Source of the DNA: Bolinopsis microptera
Taxonomy: Eukaryota; Ctenophora; Tentaculata; Lobata; Bolinopsidae
Reading direction: 5' to 3'
Length of the DNA: 64,000 nucleotides
NCBI RefSeq assembly: GCF_026151205.1
Contig: NC_087080.1
Coordinates: forward strand, 8,831,720-8,895,719
Shown: positions 33,458 through 43,949 of the stretch, in pieces
Numbering within the stretch: position 1 is the first letter of the stretch
Layout: each line of letters begins with the position of its first letter
Position numbers and translations under genes: made by a program
The notes under the pieces: generated by a model
Databases searched by the model: none
What the model saw: only the letters and a program-made list of their open reading frames with translations
What the model was told of the DNA's origin: nothing

Positions 33458-34242
33458 TCATCTCTTTTTGATTATAATGTCAGGGTACTTTATAAAGTCG
33501 AAATATAAACTGATATCTTCATTAATTAATAAGGAGGAAGTTTCAACGATTTCGAAATTTTCCTTTAAAAACATTTCCTTGTGTTTAGGTAAGCATATCG
33601 GTCGATCACTGACTGAATATGCCACCTAATACTCATTCAAGTTGGCATTAAATTCATATATAATGACATTAAACTGTCGTGGCAAAGCAGAATTTGTTGG
33701 AAATCACGAATGAGCAAAATTCTCACCTTTCGCACGTGCAAACTTTGAGCGGACGTTGCGTGCGCATCCAATATTGAATCGCCGTAAATTTTTTCATGTA
33801 ATTGTTTTATATATAGCTTGATAAGCATGCAAAGTTTCAAAGTATTTCAAGAAGAACTGTAATCACAACGGCACTCTAAAGTTGACAGAAAATGACGAAA
33901 ACAGCAATTTTCAGTGATTTTAGCAATTTTCTATCAATTTGGGCGCGCGTGTCCCCACGTGTGCAACTTTTCGATTTTCAACTTCAAAACTAGCCTAATG
34001 CACAATTTATACCTATAGGAAGCAGAACTGAGCTCCTCAACTCAAGGCATGGCCCAACACCAGAGAATACTAAATCGCAAAATTGACGTTTTTATAAAAT
34101 AATTCTTCAAAAAAGCACAAACTTCAATGACGAATATCTTTATGAAGGAGCAAGCTAGAAAAACTTTCCGGTAGATTTTCAGAATGCTTGAACAATTATT
34201 TAAGATAAAAATCTCCTCAGATTTTGAATAAAATTACTCCTT
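33458..34242. other. intergenic, no gene recognised
   Basis: AT-rich sequence between the inverted repeat and the truncated R2-type copy. Nothing supported. Confidence 0.4.
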
Positions 34243-35327
34243 AACCTCTTTCTCACATGGGAAAATACAATGACATTTGACACCACGTGGAATAACCTGA
34301 TCTATCAACTTAGTCCGGAACTGTTAAAGTTTCATGTCAATGCTATCCATGACACTGCGTCAACACCTAGCAACCTAAAGCTTTGGAATAAAGCCGTTTC
34401 AGGAAACTGTAAACTCTGCAGCAAACAAGGGACACTCAATCATATCCTCACGTTCTGCAAGGTTGCACTGAGACAGGGACGTTTCAACTGGCGCCATGAG
34501 CAGGTCCTACGTGAAATCATGAAGACTGTTTCATCACCCATTGAAGAGTTTAATTCCGACATCGCCAAGGAATCGAAGAGGGCACCGTCGGTCTTTCACA
34601 AGGCAGGCAATAAGCGCGAGAAGGTTACCTTAGCTGACCCAACTCATCATAAGACCAAAAGATATTTCTTTTCAGATGCCAACGACTGGAAGATAATATT
34701 TGATGAGGATGAGAGACAGAGGAACTTCCCGCAGCACATTGCAGCTACACCACTAAGACCTGATGTAGTGATCTATTCAGATAAAGCAAAGAAGGTTTAT
34801 CTAATGGAGCTGACTTGTGGAAATGAGCAGAACTTTGCTGATCAAGAGAAGCGAAAGATGAAGAGATATCAGCAGCTGACAGAAGAGATAGAAGCCAACG
34901 GATGGGCTTGCAAGCTCCAGACAGTAGAAGTGGGAGCTCGAGGCATTTACAATTATAGCCTCCCAACCTTTATGAACCACCTGAACGTAAACAACAAAGA
35001 GAAGAAGAAGGCCTGCATGAAGATCGCTGAGATCAGCCTGAGGGCATCGTATACCATCTATTTGTCCAGAAACAATACCATATGGACAGATGATTGGGAG
35101 TTAGTCAAGAGACCAGTAATAGCATAGTAGGAGCGTAGAATGTTTGGGCCCAGAAAAACATGTTTAATACCGCTATGAACCCGTCATAAGCCGGGGACTA
35201 CTATGAAAATGATGATGCTGTGTTGTTGAAAGACCTTCGACCAATCAAAGATGTACCTCATCACGCCAAGCAGTTATGCTTGTAGGTGAATATACACTTA
35301 TAGAGTACAACAACTTTATAACACTCC
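34243..35327 (+). mobile_element. 5'-truncated copy of RLE-type retrotransposon
   Basis: 1085 bp matching 38105-39189 of the full-length neighbour at equal length. The one difference I found is CATGAG for CATGAT. It encodes the C-terminal 285 residues (34270-35127), including the CCHC motif and the restriction-like endonuclease, plus the 3' UTR. It ends at ACACTCC, exactly where the full-length copy ends, and the full-length element's 5' leader begins directly after it. Confidence 0.92.
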
Positions 35328-38300
35328 TTATGATTGGAAATTGACCCGAGTGAGGAGGGTTATCCTCACATTGATTAACGGATTGGAATCTCCTTGGAGA
35401 TATGGCGTTTACTCGTCAAAGGGAAGTTGCATGGTTTGATGGTTATGCCAGTAGAGTGACACGACTTCCCCTCTCACTCTGCGCCTACCTGACTTCTAAC
35501 TGAGGGTGGCGTTTCTACGTCGGGCACCCTCACGAAAACAAATGACCGGGAAGTCCCTTGGGTGTGAACCCCAGCTCCCCTGCTACTATTTCACCCACAG
35601 CAACTAATAGCCAGCAAGATGATAGTGGAAACAACACAGGGCGGAGTGTTACACACGACCAACAGTGTGATAAGTGTAAAAGGTGGTTTAAGCACGTGAA
35701 GAAACACGCGAGATTTTGTAAGCAGACACCGGACAAGAGCCTGGAAGAAGATGCCGTAGGCATTATCGGTCAGGAAGGAGGTAACACGGAGACGGAACCC
35801 AGCCAGGATACAAACCACAGTGCAAAATGGAGGACGTCTACGTCTGCAAACTTTAGATCTCACGCAGATCCACCAGAACCGGTAGTTATTAAAACTCGAT
35901 TAAAACTACCTAAGGCCAATGATATTAGGTGGGACAAGATTGATCAAGACCTCGGTCTAATTGGTCTCCAGTTCACTACACACAGCGACCCTAGTAAGGG
36001 TTTGGAGTTACTTGAGAACACCACCTATGATTACCTCGAGTTGATATGCGAAGTCGGTTCAACAAATATTATACCATCGAAGAAAAAACCGAGACTTGAT
36101 GCTGAGTGCAGACAGTTGAGGGAAATGAAGAAAGAGAGTAGAAAGGAATGGAAGAGAGTATGCGACTCGAATGATGATGAACAGGTTAAAAGACAGAAGA
36201 TTTCTTACCTGAAACTAGTACGACTTCATAACAAAGCAAGAAAGACCGCCCAGAAGAAAGAAAGGAAAAAGATGAAAGAGAATAGCTCCAAACTCTTTAG
36301 AAAAAACCCTTATGAGTATGGTAAGAAACTGCTCACGAAGGAAGAGACTAAAGATAAAGAGCCTGAGTTCGACAGTGAAGAAGCATCTAAGTTCTTTGAA
36401 AAGGAGTACAAAGATGATGACCGAGAGCGTGAATATGTAAACCCCACAGGACTGAAAGACCTTGACAAACCTAATTGGATCTGCAGTACAGCGCCACCCA
36501 CATGGGATGAATTCCACCTAAAGCTTAAGTCAAGGAGAAATAAGTCAGCACCTGGGTCAAATGGTGTCAACTACCTGATCTACAAGAAGTGTCGAACTTT
36601 CAGTCACCATCTACACCATCTGATATGCAGGATTTGGAAAACAGGAGTTGTCCCCCCACAGTGGAAGGTGGGAGTGAGTACATTAATTCCTAAAACGGAT
36701 GATCTAAAAGATCCTGGCAAGTTCCGTAATATCACACTCCAAAACTGTAGTGGGAAGCTGTTCTTTGCCATCTGGGGAGACCGTGTACTTGAGCACATGA
36801 CACGAAATCTGTTCATTGACACCTCAGTACAGAAAGGTTTCATGAAGAAAACCCCTGGTTGCCTAGAACACACTCAAGCCCTCCTTGAAGAGATAAAAGA
36901 TGCTAAAAGCCACAGAAGACAAGTCCACGTGATCTGGATTGACCTTATGAATGCGTATGGGAGAGTCCCGCACAGCCTTATTATTTATGCCCTACGCCGG
37001 TACCACCTACCTGAAAGCTTCATTAAGCTTATAATTGAGTATTATGGAAGCCTCAGTGTCCTAGTTAAGTGCAGGAAATGGACATCCAGAACATTCTGGT
37101 ATGAGCTAGGCCTGTTCCAGGGAGACCCACTGTCCGTGATCCTGTTCCTTATAGTATTCAACATCCTACTGGAACTTCTAGCTGTACTGTGCAGTCAAGT
37201 TGGGTATGAGCCAAGCTTCTGTGATAGCAAGACCTCAAAGAAAGCATTTGCTGATGACCTAACCCTGCTCTCGAAGAGCGAGAAGGAGATGAAGAAGATG
37301 TTGAAGGTAGTAGAAGAGTTCCTGGACTGGTCGAAGAAAATGAAGGCTAAACCATCGAAGTGCCTGTCTATGTCTATGAAGTGTACTGGAGGAAAGTACA
37401 ATACCTATGATGCAGAGTTTGTACTAAGCGAACAACAGGTGCCGTCCATTATCCAAGCACCAATGAAGTTCCTAGGAATGTACATGTATGTAGATCTTGA
37501 GGTGAAGGAAATTCGGTCCATGATTAAGAAGAAGTTAGAGGACCTTTTGGAAACAACGTCTAATGATGAAATCACTGGTCCAATGAAGGCGTGGGTGTAT
37601 AACCACCTCATCATTAGTAAGATGTCATGGGGGTTTACTGTTTATAACCTACCCATCACATTTGTGAGAGAGCTTGAGGCACTGTGTAACAGATACCTTA
37701 AGAAGTGGCTAGGGATTGCGCATCCTTGTACCACCACCGTCCTCTACAGGAGTAGAGACCAGAAAGGATTGCAGCTGAAAAACATCTGCACTGAGTACAA
37801 AGTCATCCAACTTATTAAGGGACACCAACTTTGTAACTCAAGTGACCCCTACATCAAAAAAGTGTACTCTAACCATAAGGCTATTGCAGACACACAGAAG
37901 ATGTGGTCTTATCCCAAAGAGCTGAAAGACCGTCAGCGCCAACTTTACTTCCAAGAGTTAGTTGGAAAACCTGCAGTTGGTACAACTGGCCTCGGGTATG
38001 GGACAAGATATGAGGACACATCAGAGAGGAAACTACTAACCAACATGGTGAGGACTTTTGATGAAGAGACACTTATTTGTTCACTTTTTGACAAAAAGCG
38101 GCAAAACCTCTTTCTCACATGGGAAAATACAATGACATTTGACACCACGTGGAATAACCTGATCTATCAACTTAGTCCGGAACTGTTAAAGTTTCATGTC
38201 AATGCTATCCATGACACTGCGTCAACACCTAGCAACCTAAAGCTTTGGAATAAAGCCGTTTCAGGAAACTGTAAACTCTGCAGCAAACAAGGGACACTCA

Positions 38301-39189
38301 ATCATATCCTCACGTTCTGCAAGGTTGCACTGAGACAGGGACGTTTCAACTGGCGCCATGATCAGGTCCTACGTGAAATCATGAAGACTGTTTCATCACC
38401 CATTGAAGAGTTTAATTCCGACATCGCCAAGGAATCGAAGAGGGCACCGTCGGTCTTTCACAAGGCAGGCAATAAGCGCGAGAAGGTTACCTTAGCTGAC
38501 CCAACTCATCATAAGACCAAAAGATATTTCTTTTCAGATGCCAACGACTGGAAGATAATATTTGATGAGGATGAGAGACAGAGGAACTTCCCGCAGCACA
38601 TTGCAGCTACACCACTAAGACCTGATGTAGTGATCTATTCAGATAAAGCAAAGAAGGTTTATCTAATGGAGCTGACTTGTGGAAATGAGCAGAACTTTGC
38701 TGATCAAGAGAAGCGAAAGATGAAGAGATATCAGCAGCTGACAGAAGAGATAGAAGCCAACGGATGGGCTTGCAAGCTCCAGACAGTAGAAGTGGGAGCT
38801 CGAGGCATTTACAATTATAGCCTCCCAACCTTTATGAACCACCTGAACGTAAACAACAAAGAGAAGAAGAAGGCCTGCATGAAGATCGCTGAGATCAGCC
38901 TGAGGGCATCGTATACCATCTATTTGTCCAGAAACAATACCATATGGACAGATGATTGGGAGTTAGTCAAGAGACCAGTAATAGCATAGTAGGAGCGTAG
39001 AATGTTTGGGCCCAGAAAAACATGTTTAATACCGCTATGAACCCGTCATAAGCCGGGGACTACTATGAAAATGATGATGCTGTGTTGTTGAAAGACCTTC
39101 GACCAATCAAAGATGTACCTCATCACGCCAAGCAGTTATGCTTGTAGGTGAATATACACTTATAGAGTACAACAACTTTATAACACTCC
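35328..39189 (+). mobile_element. Full-length R2-superclade (RLE) non-LTR retrotransposon
   Basis: Element with a 5' leader of about 220 bp, a single intact ORF (35558-38989) and a 3' UTR of 200 bp ending ACACTCC at 39183-39189. It sits head-to-tail behind the truncated copy. Architecture (N-terminal zinc finger, RT, CCHC, PD-D/E-K endonuclease) is that of the R2/R4/NeSL/HERO group, many of which insert at specific sites. The target here does not look like rDNA. Confidence 0.9.
35558..38989 (+). CDS. RLE retrotransposon polyprotein: Zn finger, RT, CCHC, endonuclease
   Basis: 1143 codons, no stop or frameshift. Order: a C2HC finger (C37, C40, H50, C54); a basic linker; the RT with KSAPGSNGVNYLIYKK, LIPKTDDLKDPGKFRNITL, WIDLMNAYGRV, FQGDPLSVILF and FADDLTLL (catalytic D566, D567); the CCHC motif before the endonuclease (C905, C908, H916, C921); and a restriction-like endonuclease with RPD (D1023) and E1038 (VYLMELTC). 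The open frame runs from about 35546 after an in-frame TGA, and the listed start is a TTG. No in-frame ATG occurs until after the zinc finger, near residue 190, so the start must be non-AUG or the leader mis-assembled. AUG-independent initiation is known for R2. It looks competent for retrotransposition. Confidence 0.9.
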   Translation: MGVNPSSPATISPTATNSQQDDSGNNTGRSVTHDQQCDKCKRWFKHVKKHARFCKQTPDKSLEEDAVGIIGQEGGNTETEPSQDTNHSAKWRTSTSANFRSHADPPEPVVIKTRLKLPKANDIRWDKIDQDLGLIGLQFTTHSDPSKGLELLENTTYDYLELICEVGSTNIIPSKKKPRLDAECRQLREMKKESRKEWKRVCDSNDDEQVKRQKISYLKLVRLHNKARKTAQKKERKKMKENSSKLFRKNPYEYGKKLLTKEETKDKEPEFDSEEASKFFEKEYKDDDREREYVNPTGLKDLDKPNWICSTAPPTWDEFHLKLKSRRNKSAPGSNGVNYLIYKKCRTFSHHLHHLICRIWKTGVVPPQWKVGVSTLIPKTDDLKDPGKFRNITLQNCSGKLFFAIWGDRVLEHMTRNLFIDTSVQKGFMKKTPGCLEHTQALLEEIKDAKSHRRQVHVIWIDLMNAYGRVPHSLIIYALRRYHLPESFIKLIIEYYGSLSVLVKCRKWTSRTFWYELGLFQGDPLSVILFLIVFNILLELLAVLCSQVGYEPSFCDSKTSKKAFADDLTLLSKSEKEMKKMLKVVEEFLDWSKKMKAKPSKCLSMSMKCTGGKYNTYDAEFVLSEQQVPSIIQAPMKFLGMYMYVDLEVKEIRSMIKKKLEDLLETTSNDEITGPMKAWVYNHLIISKMSWGFTVYNLPITFVRELEALCNRYLKKWLGIAHPCTTTVLYRSRDQKGLQLKNICTEYKVIQLIKGHQLCNSSDPYIKKVYSNHKAIADTQKMWSYPKELKDRQRQLYFQELVGKPAVGTTGLGYGTRYEDTSERKLLTNMVRTFDEETLICSLFDKKRQNLFLTWENTMTFDTTWNNLIYQLSPELLKFHVNAIHDTASTPSNLKLWNKAVSGNCKLCSKQGTLNHILTFCKVALRQGRFNWRHDQVLREIMKTVSSPIEEFNSDIAKESKRAPSVFHKAGNKREKVTLADPTHHKTKRYFFSDANDWKIIFDEDERQRNFPQHIAATPLRPDVVIYSDKAKKVYLMELTCGNEQNFADQEKRKMKRYQQLTEEIEANGWACKLQTVEVGARGIYNYSLPTFMNHLNVNNKEKKKACMKIAEISLRASYTIYLSRNNTIWTDDWELVKRPVIA

Positions 39190-39967
39190 CTTAAAATTAA
39201 TTTTAAAAGTTATTACTTTGTCAAAAATCAAGTTTTAAAAACGGTTAACTTGATGACGTCATCAAGGGGTGTTTATGACGTCAAATAATTTTTTTATACA
39301 ATGTAAACTAAAGTGTAAACAATTATTTGCAAGACCTGTGGTCGGAAATGGCTTTATCTTTTATACTTTTGAATCTATGGACAATTAAATACAGGCTACA
39401 ATTGACTGGCAAAGCGTCTATCCCTGAATATGTATATATATATATATCACGACAATCTGTCGTAAAACAGGGGTTCTAGAAAACCCATTTCCCGATACTC
39501 CTGAAACCTGAAACTTTTTTTGCAGTCGATTTGATCAACGTCTAGACGCCCTGAAAAATTTCAGATCTCTAACTCAATTTTAACATGGTTTTTAAGGCAC
39601 CTGAATATGGCGATTTTGGGTTTTTTACCGAATTTCGTATAACAGTGCTGGCGAGTATTTTATGCAAATTTCTTAAAAATCTCAACATAACTATTTTTTA
39701 TTCCTGTCATCTTTGACATCAAATTAGAATGTTTTGAACTAAAAATAATTCTGCTTAACGACTTCCGATGAGTCTTAATGCCTGGAAAACTCCTGCCGGA
39801 GGCGTCGGCCTTCGGCCGCCGCCTCCGGCCGGAGTGCACGCTTCGCGTGCACAAAAGAGGCTTGTAACGTGTACCAAAGGGGGTATAATAGTAAAGGGGG
39901 TATAATAGTAAATGGGGAACATAGTATACCCACAATAAATGCAACGGTCGTGCTTGCCAGCACTGTG
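39190..39967. other. intergenic with GC-rich palindromic patch
   Basis: No gene. At about 39790-39855 there is a GC-rich run of short palindromes (GGCCTTCGGCCG, GTGCACGCTTCGCGTGCAC), and at 39886-39915 two copies of GGGGTATAATAGTAAA. Confidence 0.5.
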
Positions 39968-40745
39968 ATCTTAACTTCAGACAGTGTTTCGGAGGGTGAC
40001 AGTTCCTTCGCTTAAGTACACCAAGACTTCTTTTGAGATGAGGATAAGAATTAGGACCGGTGTCCAGCTTTCCCTGTACGAAAGGTAAGTTATGTTTATC
40101 TCTGAGAGCACGTTTCCTTGATGTGTGTAGTGGATTTCACAGGTGTAGTGGATTTTTGTTCCGGGGTAGGTGAGACATGTTTTGGTGGTTAAATAGTTAG
40201 TACCTGTCTCAAACCATCAGAAAACCGGGTTTCGACCTCTTGACCCACTCAGGCAACTCCCAGGGGCCACGCCAATCCCAAAATTACTCCAATCTAGGAC
40301 AAATCAAGGCTGTAAAATTTTACCCCTGTAGTGGATTTTGTTCCGGGGTAGGTGAGACATGTTTTGGTGGTTAAATAGTTAGTACCTGTCTCAAACCATC
40401 AGAAAAGCCGGGTTTCGACCTCTTGACCTACTCAGGCAACTCCCAGGGGCCACGCCCATCCGTAAATTACTCAAATCTAGGACAAATCAAGACTGTAAAA
40501 TTTTACCCCTAGCTGTAGTGGATTTTTGTTCCGGGGTAGGTGAGACATGTTTTGGTGGTTTAATAGTTAGCACCTGTCCCAAATGGTGATTATGTTATTT
40601 ATAATAATGTTATCTTAACTTCAGACAGAAATTCGAAGGGTGACAGTTCCATCTCTTAAATACACAAAAACTTCATTTGAGATGAGGATAAGAATTTCAT
40701 TTTGGACCGGTGTCCGATGGAAGGGAAGTTATGTTTCTCTGTCAG
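39968..40745. repeat. 184-bp tandem repeat between 135-bp direct repeats
   Basis: A unit starting GTAGTGGATTTTTGTTCCGG occurs at 40144, 40328 and 40515 (periods 184 and 187, the last copy partial). The block is bracketed by two diverged direct repeats starting ATCTTAACTTCAGACAG at 39968 and 40612, each running into GACCGGTGTCC. The layout suggests LTR-like or nested duplication, but no element boundaries are proved. Confidence 0.8.
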
Positions 40746-41284
40746 CTTGCCAAATGTTTTCTATCCTTCACTGCAATCGTCAAAAACACGTAAGTATTAA
40801 TATGATCTTAAATTAAGAATTCTATAACAGACGCGCGCGGCCCTGAATCTTACAGTGCCTCTATGTCAAGGTGACACCCTTTTCCAGCCATTCCATATAA
40901 AAAGAGATAGCTTAATTCACATTCTTCTACTGTTCTAGCAAGTTTTTGACTACTTATAATGTATAAAGCAAATAGCGTCAGTTAAGTAAAACAGAAAGCG
41001 CGCGCACATACGCGCATATTTTCTTTTTGGTTGTATTGTCGATATTATGTATTATTTATGTCTACCCAAATTTTTTCAGGGAGTCTACTTAAAGATCATG
41101 AACATTTTCAACATTCGTCTGAATAAACTGAAGGAACTGTAGCGTAAATATATCTGCAAAGACAGAACATTCTAACTTACTCACCGGATTGGCAATTGGA
41201 TCGAGCTGTTTTGAAATGTGAAACAAATGAGTAACCTATAAATATTTGTTTTATTAGAATTGGTTTAACCCTTGACGGATGTTA

Positions 41285-41395
41285 CTCGTCTAAATTTCTT
41301 CGAAGTAGCGCGCGCCGCTTTCTTCTCGAAATGCCCGATGGCAAGTGCTACGAAGTAGCGCGCGCCGGGCCAGATCATTAACAATGGTCAAGTTT
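41285..41395. repeat. dispersed repeat shared with 26.2 kb
   Basis: Two TACGAAGTAGCGCGCGCCG-like units, the second leading into GGGCCAGATCATTAACAATGG, match the sequence at about 26170-26265 in the same orientation. Confidence 0.7.
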
Positions 41396-41399
41396 AACC

Positions 41400-41678
41400 C
41401 CCCAGTTCCATGGCCAGATATTATGCCAAATTATTAGACGGAGGTCCATTTCCCGTAGATCATCTCCGGAGATGATTCTCCGGCTCCGTCAACTGTATTA
41501 GACGAAGATTAAGCTCTGAGCTCTCCGGGAATTTCTCGGAGATTAATTCATACAGAATCATACAGAATCAACAAAATTACCGTAGATGGTCTCCGGTCGT
41601 GGAACTGCAAACCGGAGAAATATCAGTAGACGATCTCCGTCTAATAATTTGGCATAATATCCGGCCGTGGAACTGGGG
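41400..41678. mobile_element. 279-bp MITE with about 44-bp TIRs
   Basis: Begins CCCCAGTTCCATGGCCAGAT and ends with the inverted equivalent GTGGAACTGGGG. The terminal 44 bp pair with about three mismatches and end at GACGGAG/CTCCGTC. The interior has more short inverted repeats of CTCCGG. No coding capacity, and no clear target duplication. Confidence 0.85.
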
Positions 41679-41701
41679 TGTAAGGAATTGCTTTCTTATG
41701 A

Positions 41702-42086
41702 TTTAAATTATTTATAGCGTTGTAGGGCCCTGAAAGTAGATGTTTGGGGCCGTTCACATTACGTAATCGGAGCCCAATCGGAGAGAGAGGCGGTGTTTAT
41801 ATGATAACGTTTGTGTAATTTTAACACAATAACTAACTCGTAACTGTAAAACTGGTTATATAGGGAGTAAGGGAGCTAAAATAGGCTGAAAAGTGATGTC
41901 TTAACATATGATCGGAACGACTCTCAGCTGTTTTATTGTAATTGGTGTATCTTGCTCTTATTATTTAAATTTTAGCGTTGTCATGTAGGCCCTGAAAGCA
42001 GATGTTTGGGGCCTCGGGCCATTTACATTACGTAATCATTGCGAAGAGAGAGGCGGTCTTCATATGATGTTTGTTTGTGTAATTTT
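41702..42086. repeat. diverged direct repeat of about 125 bp
   Basis: About 41702-41822 and 41960-42086 share TTTAAATT, GGCCCTGAAAG, AGATGTTTGGGGCC, CATTACGTAATC and GAGAGAGGCGGT in the same order. No gene. Confidence 0.7.
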
Positions 42087-43480
42087 ACGAGCCAGATGTT
42101 TTGTGTTTGAGTCAAAAGTTCTAAATATTCTGTTACCAGTGCACAGCAAGTTCATCGAGTGTAGTATGAACTTTCAGCACATAAGATAAGAACTACTGAG
42201 CAGCTGGATAGTTACTCATTCAGATGTGAAATCATTGTACATTTGTTTAATCGAAAGACGCTTTCAATTTTGTTCAAAACAGTGTTCACTTCAATTAAAA
42301 TTAATGGGATCCACTTGATTATCCCAAAGCAACAAAATGGACAGAAAAGACTATAACAGTTTTGGAAACTACTTCGTAATAAGTGCTGCAGGCGATCGGC
42401 AAAATACGTACTCTTATCTTCACGCGCATTTCCAAATATGGTCATGCATGATGACGTCACACGCATAACAACGGGTTTATTTTGCAAAGTTATTTTTCTA
42501 GCTTGTTGCGCGCAGCATCAAAAACAGTTTTTCTGTAATAACTTTTTAAAATGAGAAGCCCCAATTTTCCTCCTGGGGAGGTAACGTTATTTTTACAAGA
42601 CGAACATTTTGCAAAAAACCGGAAGTCGCTATCTTTTTTACTTCCGAAGTTAGGCCCCTAACGGTTAGGTTTCCTGGGTGCACTGTGGTGATGATTCTTA
42701 ATGAACCCTACCAGTCTTAACAAAATATTTGAGTTTACCGACACTATAATCAAAATTAAATTGAATTGTGCAACTTAAAGTTGTTAATCCTATTATCCAT
42801 CTAAGTAGGGTGTACCATTCAAGTCTCTACAAACTTCCCAAGCCAGCTCTGAAGGAAAGTGCACAGATAATAACTACTGAAAATGCATATATTACATAGG
42901 AATTTTTGAACCATAAAGAACTATGGGATCAAAGTGTTAAGATTTCACAAAACTTTTAGACGATTAACTCCGCAAATAAATTTTATAAATTCATGCACTT
43001 TTTCATTACCATGGAGCAGGTTTCGAGAAGGACAGACCTTAGAAACCTTTCATCAAATCTGTGATTGTTCAAATACTATACAATGATGCACAGGAAAACA
43101 AATTTTTTAGGAAAACAAATTTAAATTTTGGTATTTATTAATAACAATCAAAACATATCATATCATAAAAATAAAGCCGCGCGTTGGTTGACTGCCTCAG
43201 TAAGGTGAATAATTTAAGCTTGAAGGTGCCCTGCGCATTTACAGAACCTTATGCGGCGATCACATATTTATGAGGACCTGTGAGCGCCAAAATTAATTTA
43301 AAGTTTCTAGAAATCATACATCACTAGATGAGTTACTCATGCTTTTGGATTATAAGAGTGCGGATTGTCAGGTATTTCATTCATTCATACTTAATCGGTT
43401 TAAAGCTGTATATTTAGAACTCACTATTGTTTATACGTTGCATCATTTTAATACTTTCAGCGCTGCTATATAACAAATAA
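42087..43480. other. intergenic, no gene recognised
   Basis: AT-rich, no supported ORF or repeat. It ends where the 5' leader of a LINE ORF1 fragment seems to begin. Confidence 0.4.
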
Positions 43481-43600
43481 TTTGAGTTCAGGGAAAGTAT
43501 GTCGTAATTCCCTCAAAGGGGTGCCGTAAGTTTACACGTTGCTTTAACAGCTGATTGTTTTGACCTTTGCTGGCTGTTTGTTTTAACTTTTGCTGAGTAT

Positions 43601-43949
43601 GGGTGACAACAACAAGAGTAACAAGAGAGCCTCATCTAATACCAATATGTCACGAATTCCTTCCCCTGCAGACAAAAAGGCAAAGTCCCGGATCAAGAAC
43701 AACACAGGACTAGAGGTGAAGGGAAAAGATGGATCTTGTGAGAGTATTGTTGTAGACAGTGATGTAACACTCCCAAAGATTGACAGTTCACACAGGGACA
43801 AGACAAAATGTCCATGCAATAAGTCAATATCATCATGGAAGATTGACTGTGTAAAGTGCAAGCAATATTGGCACATAGATTGTCTAACTATGAACGGACT
43901 CAATCAGAAAAATATACAACAAACATCACACGCTACATCACTTTGTTGA
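43601..43949 (+). pseudogene. LINE ORF1 N-terminal fragment with PHD-like finger
   Basis: ATG at 43601 (MGDNNKSNKR) opens a basic, Ser/Lys-rich N-terminus followed by a truncated PHD-type finger: CPCNKSI, then DCVKCKQYWHIDCLTM. The CxC, CxxC and WHxDC spacing is that of the PHD/ESR fingers in CR1-type LINE ORF1 proteins. The frame runs into sequence of an opposite-strand LINE and stops at 43949, so the protein is cut off. About 100 bp upstream looks like its 5' leader. Confidence 0.65.
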
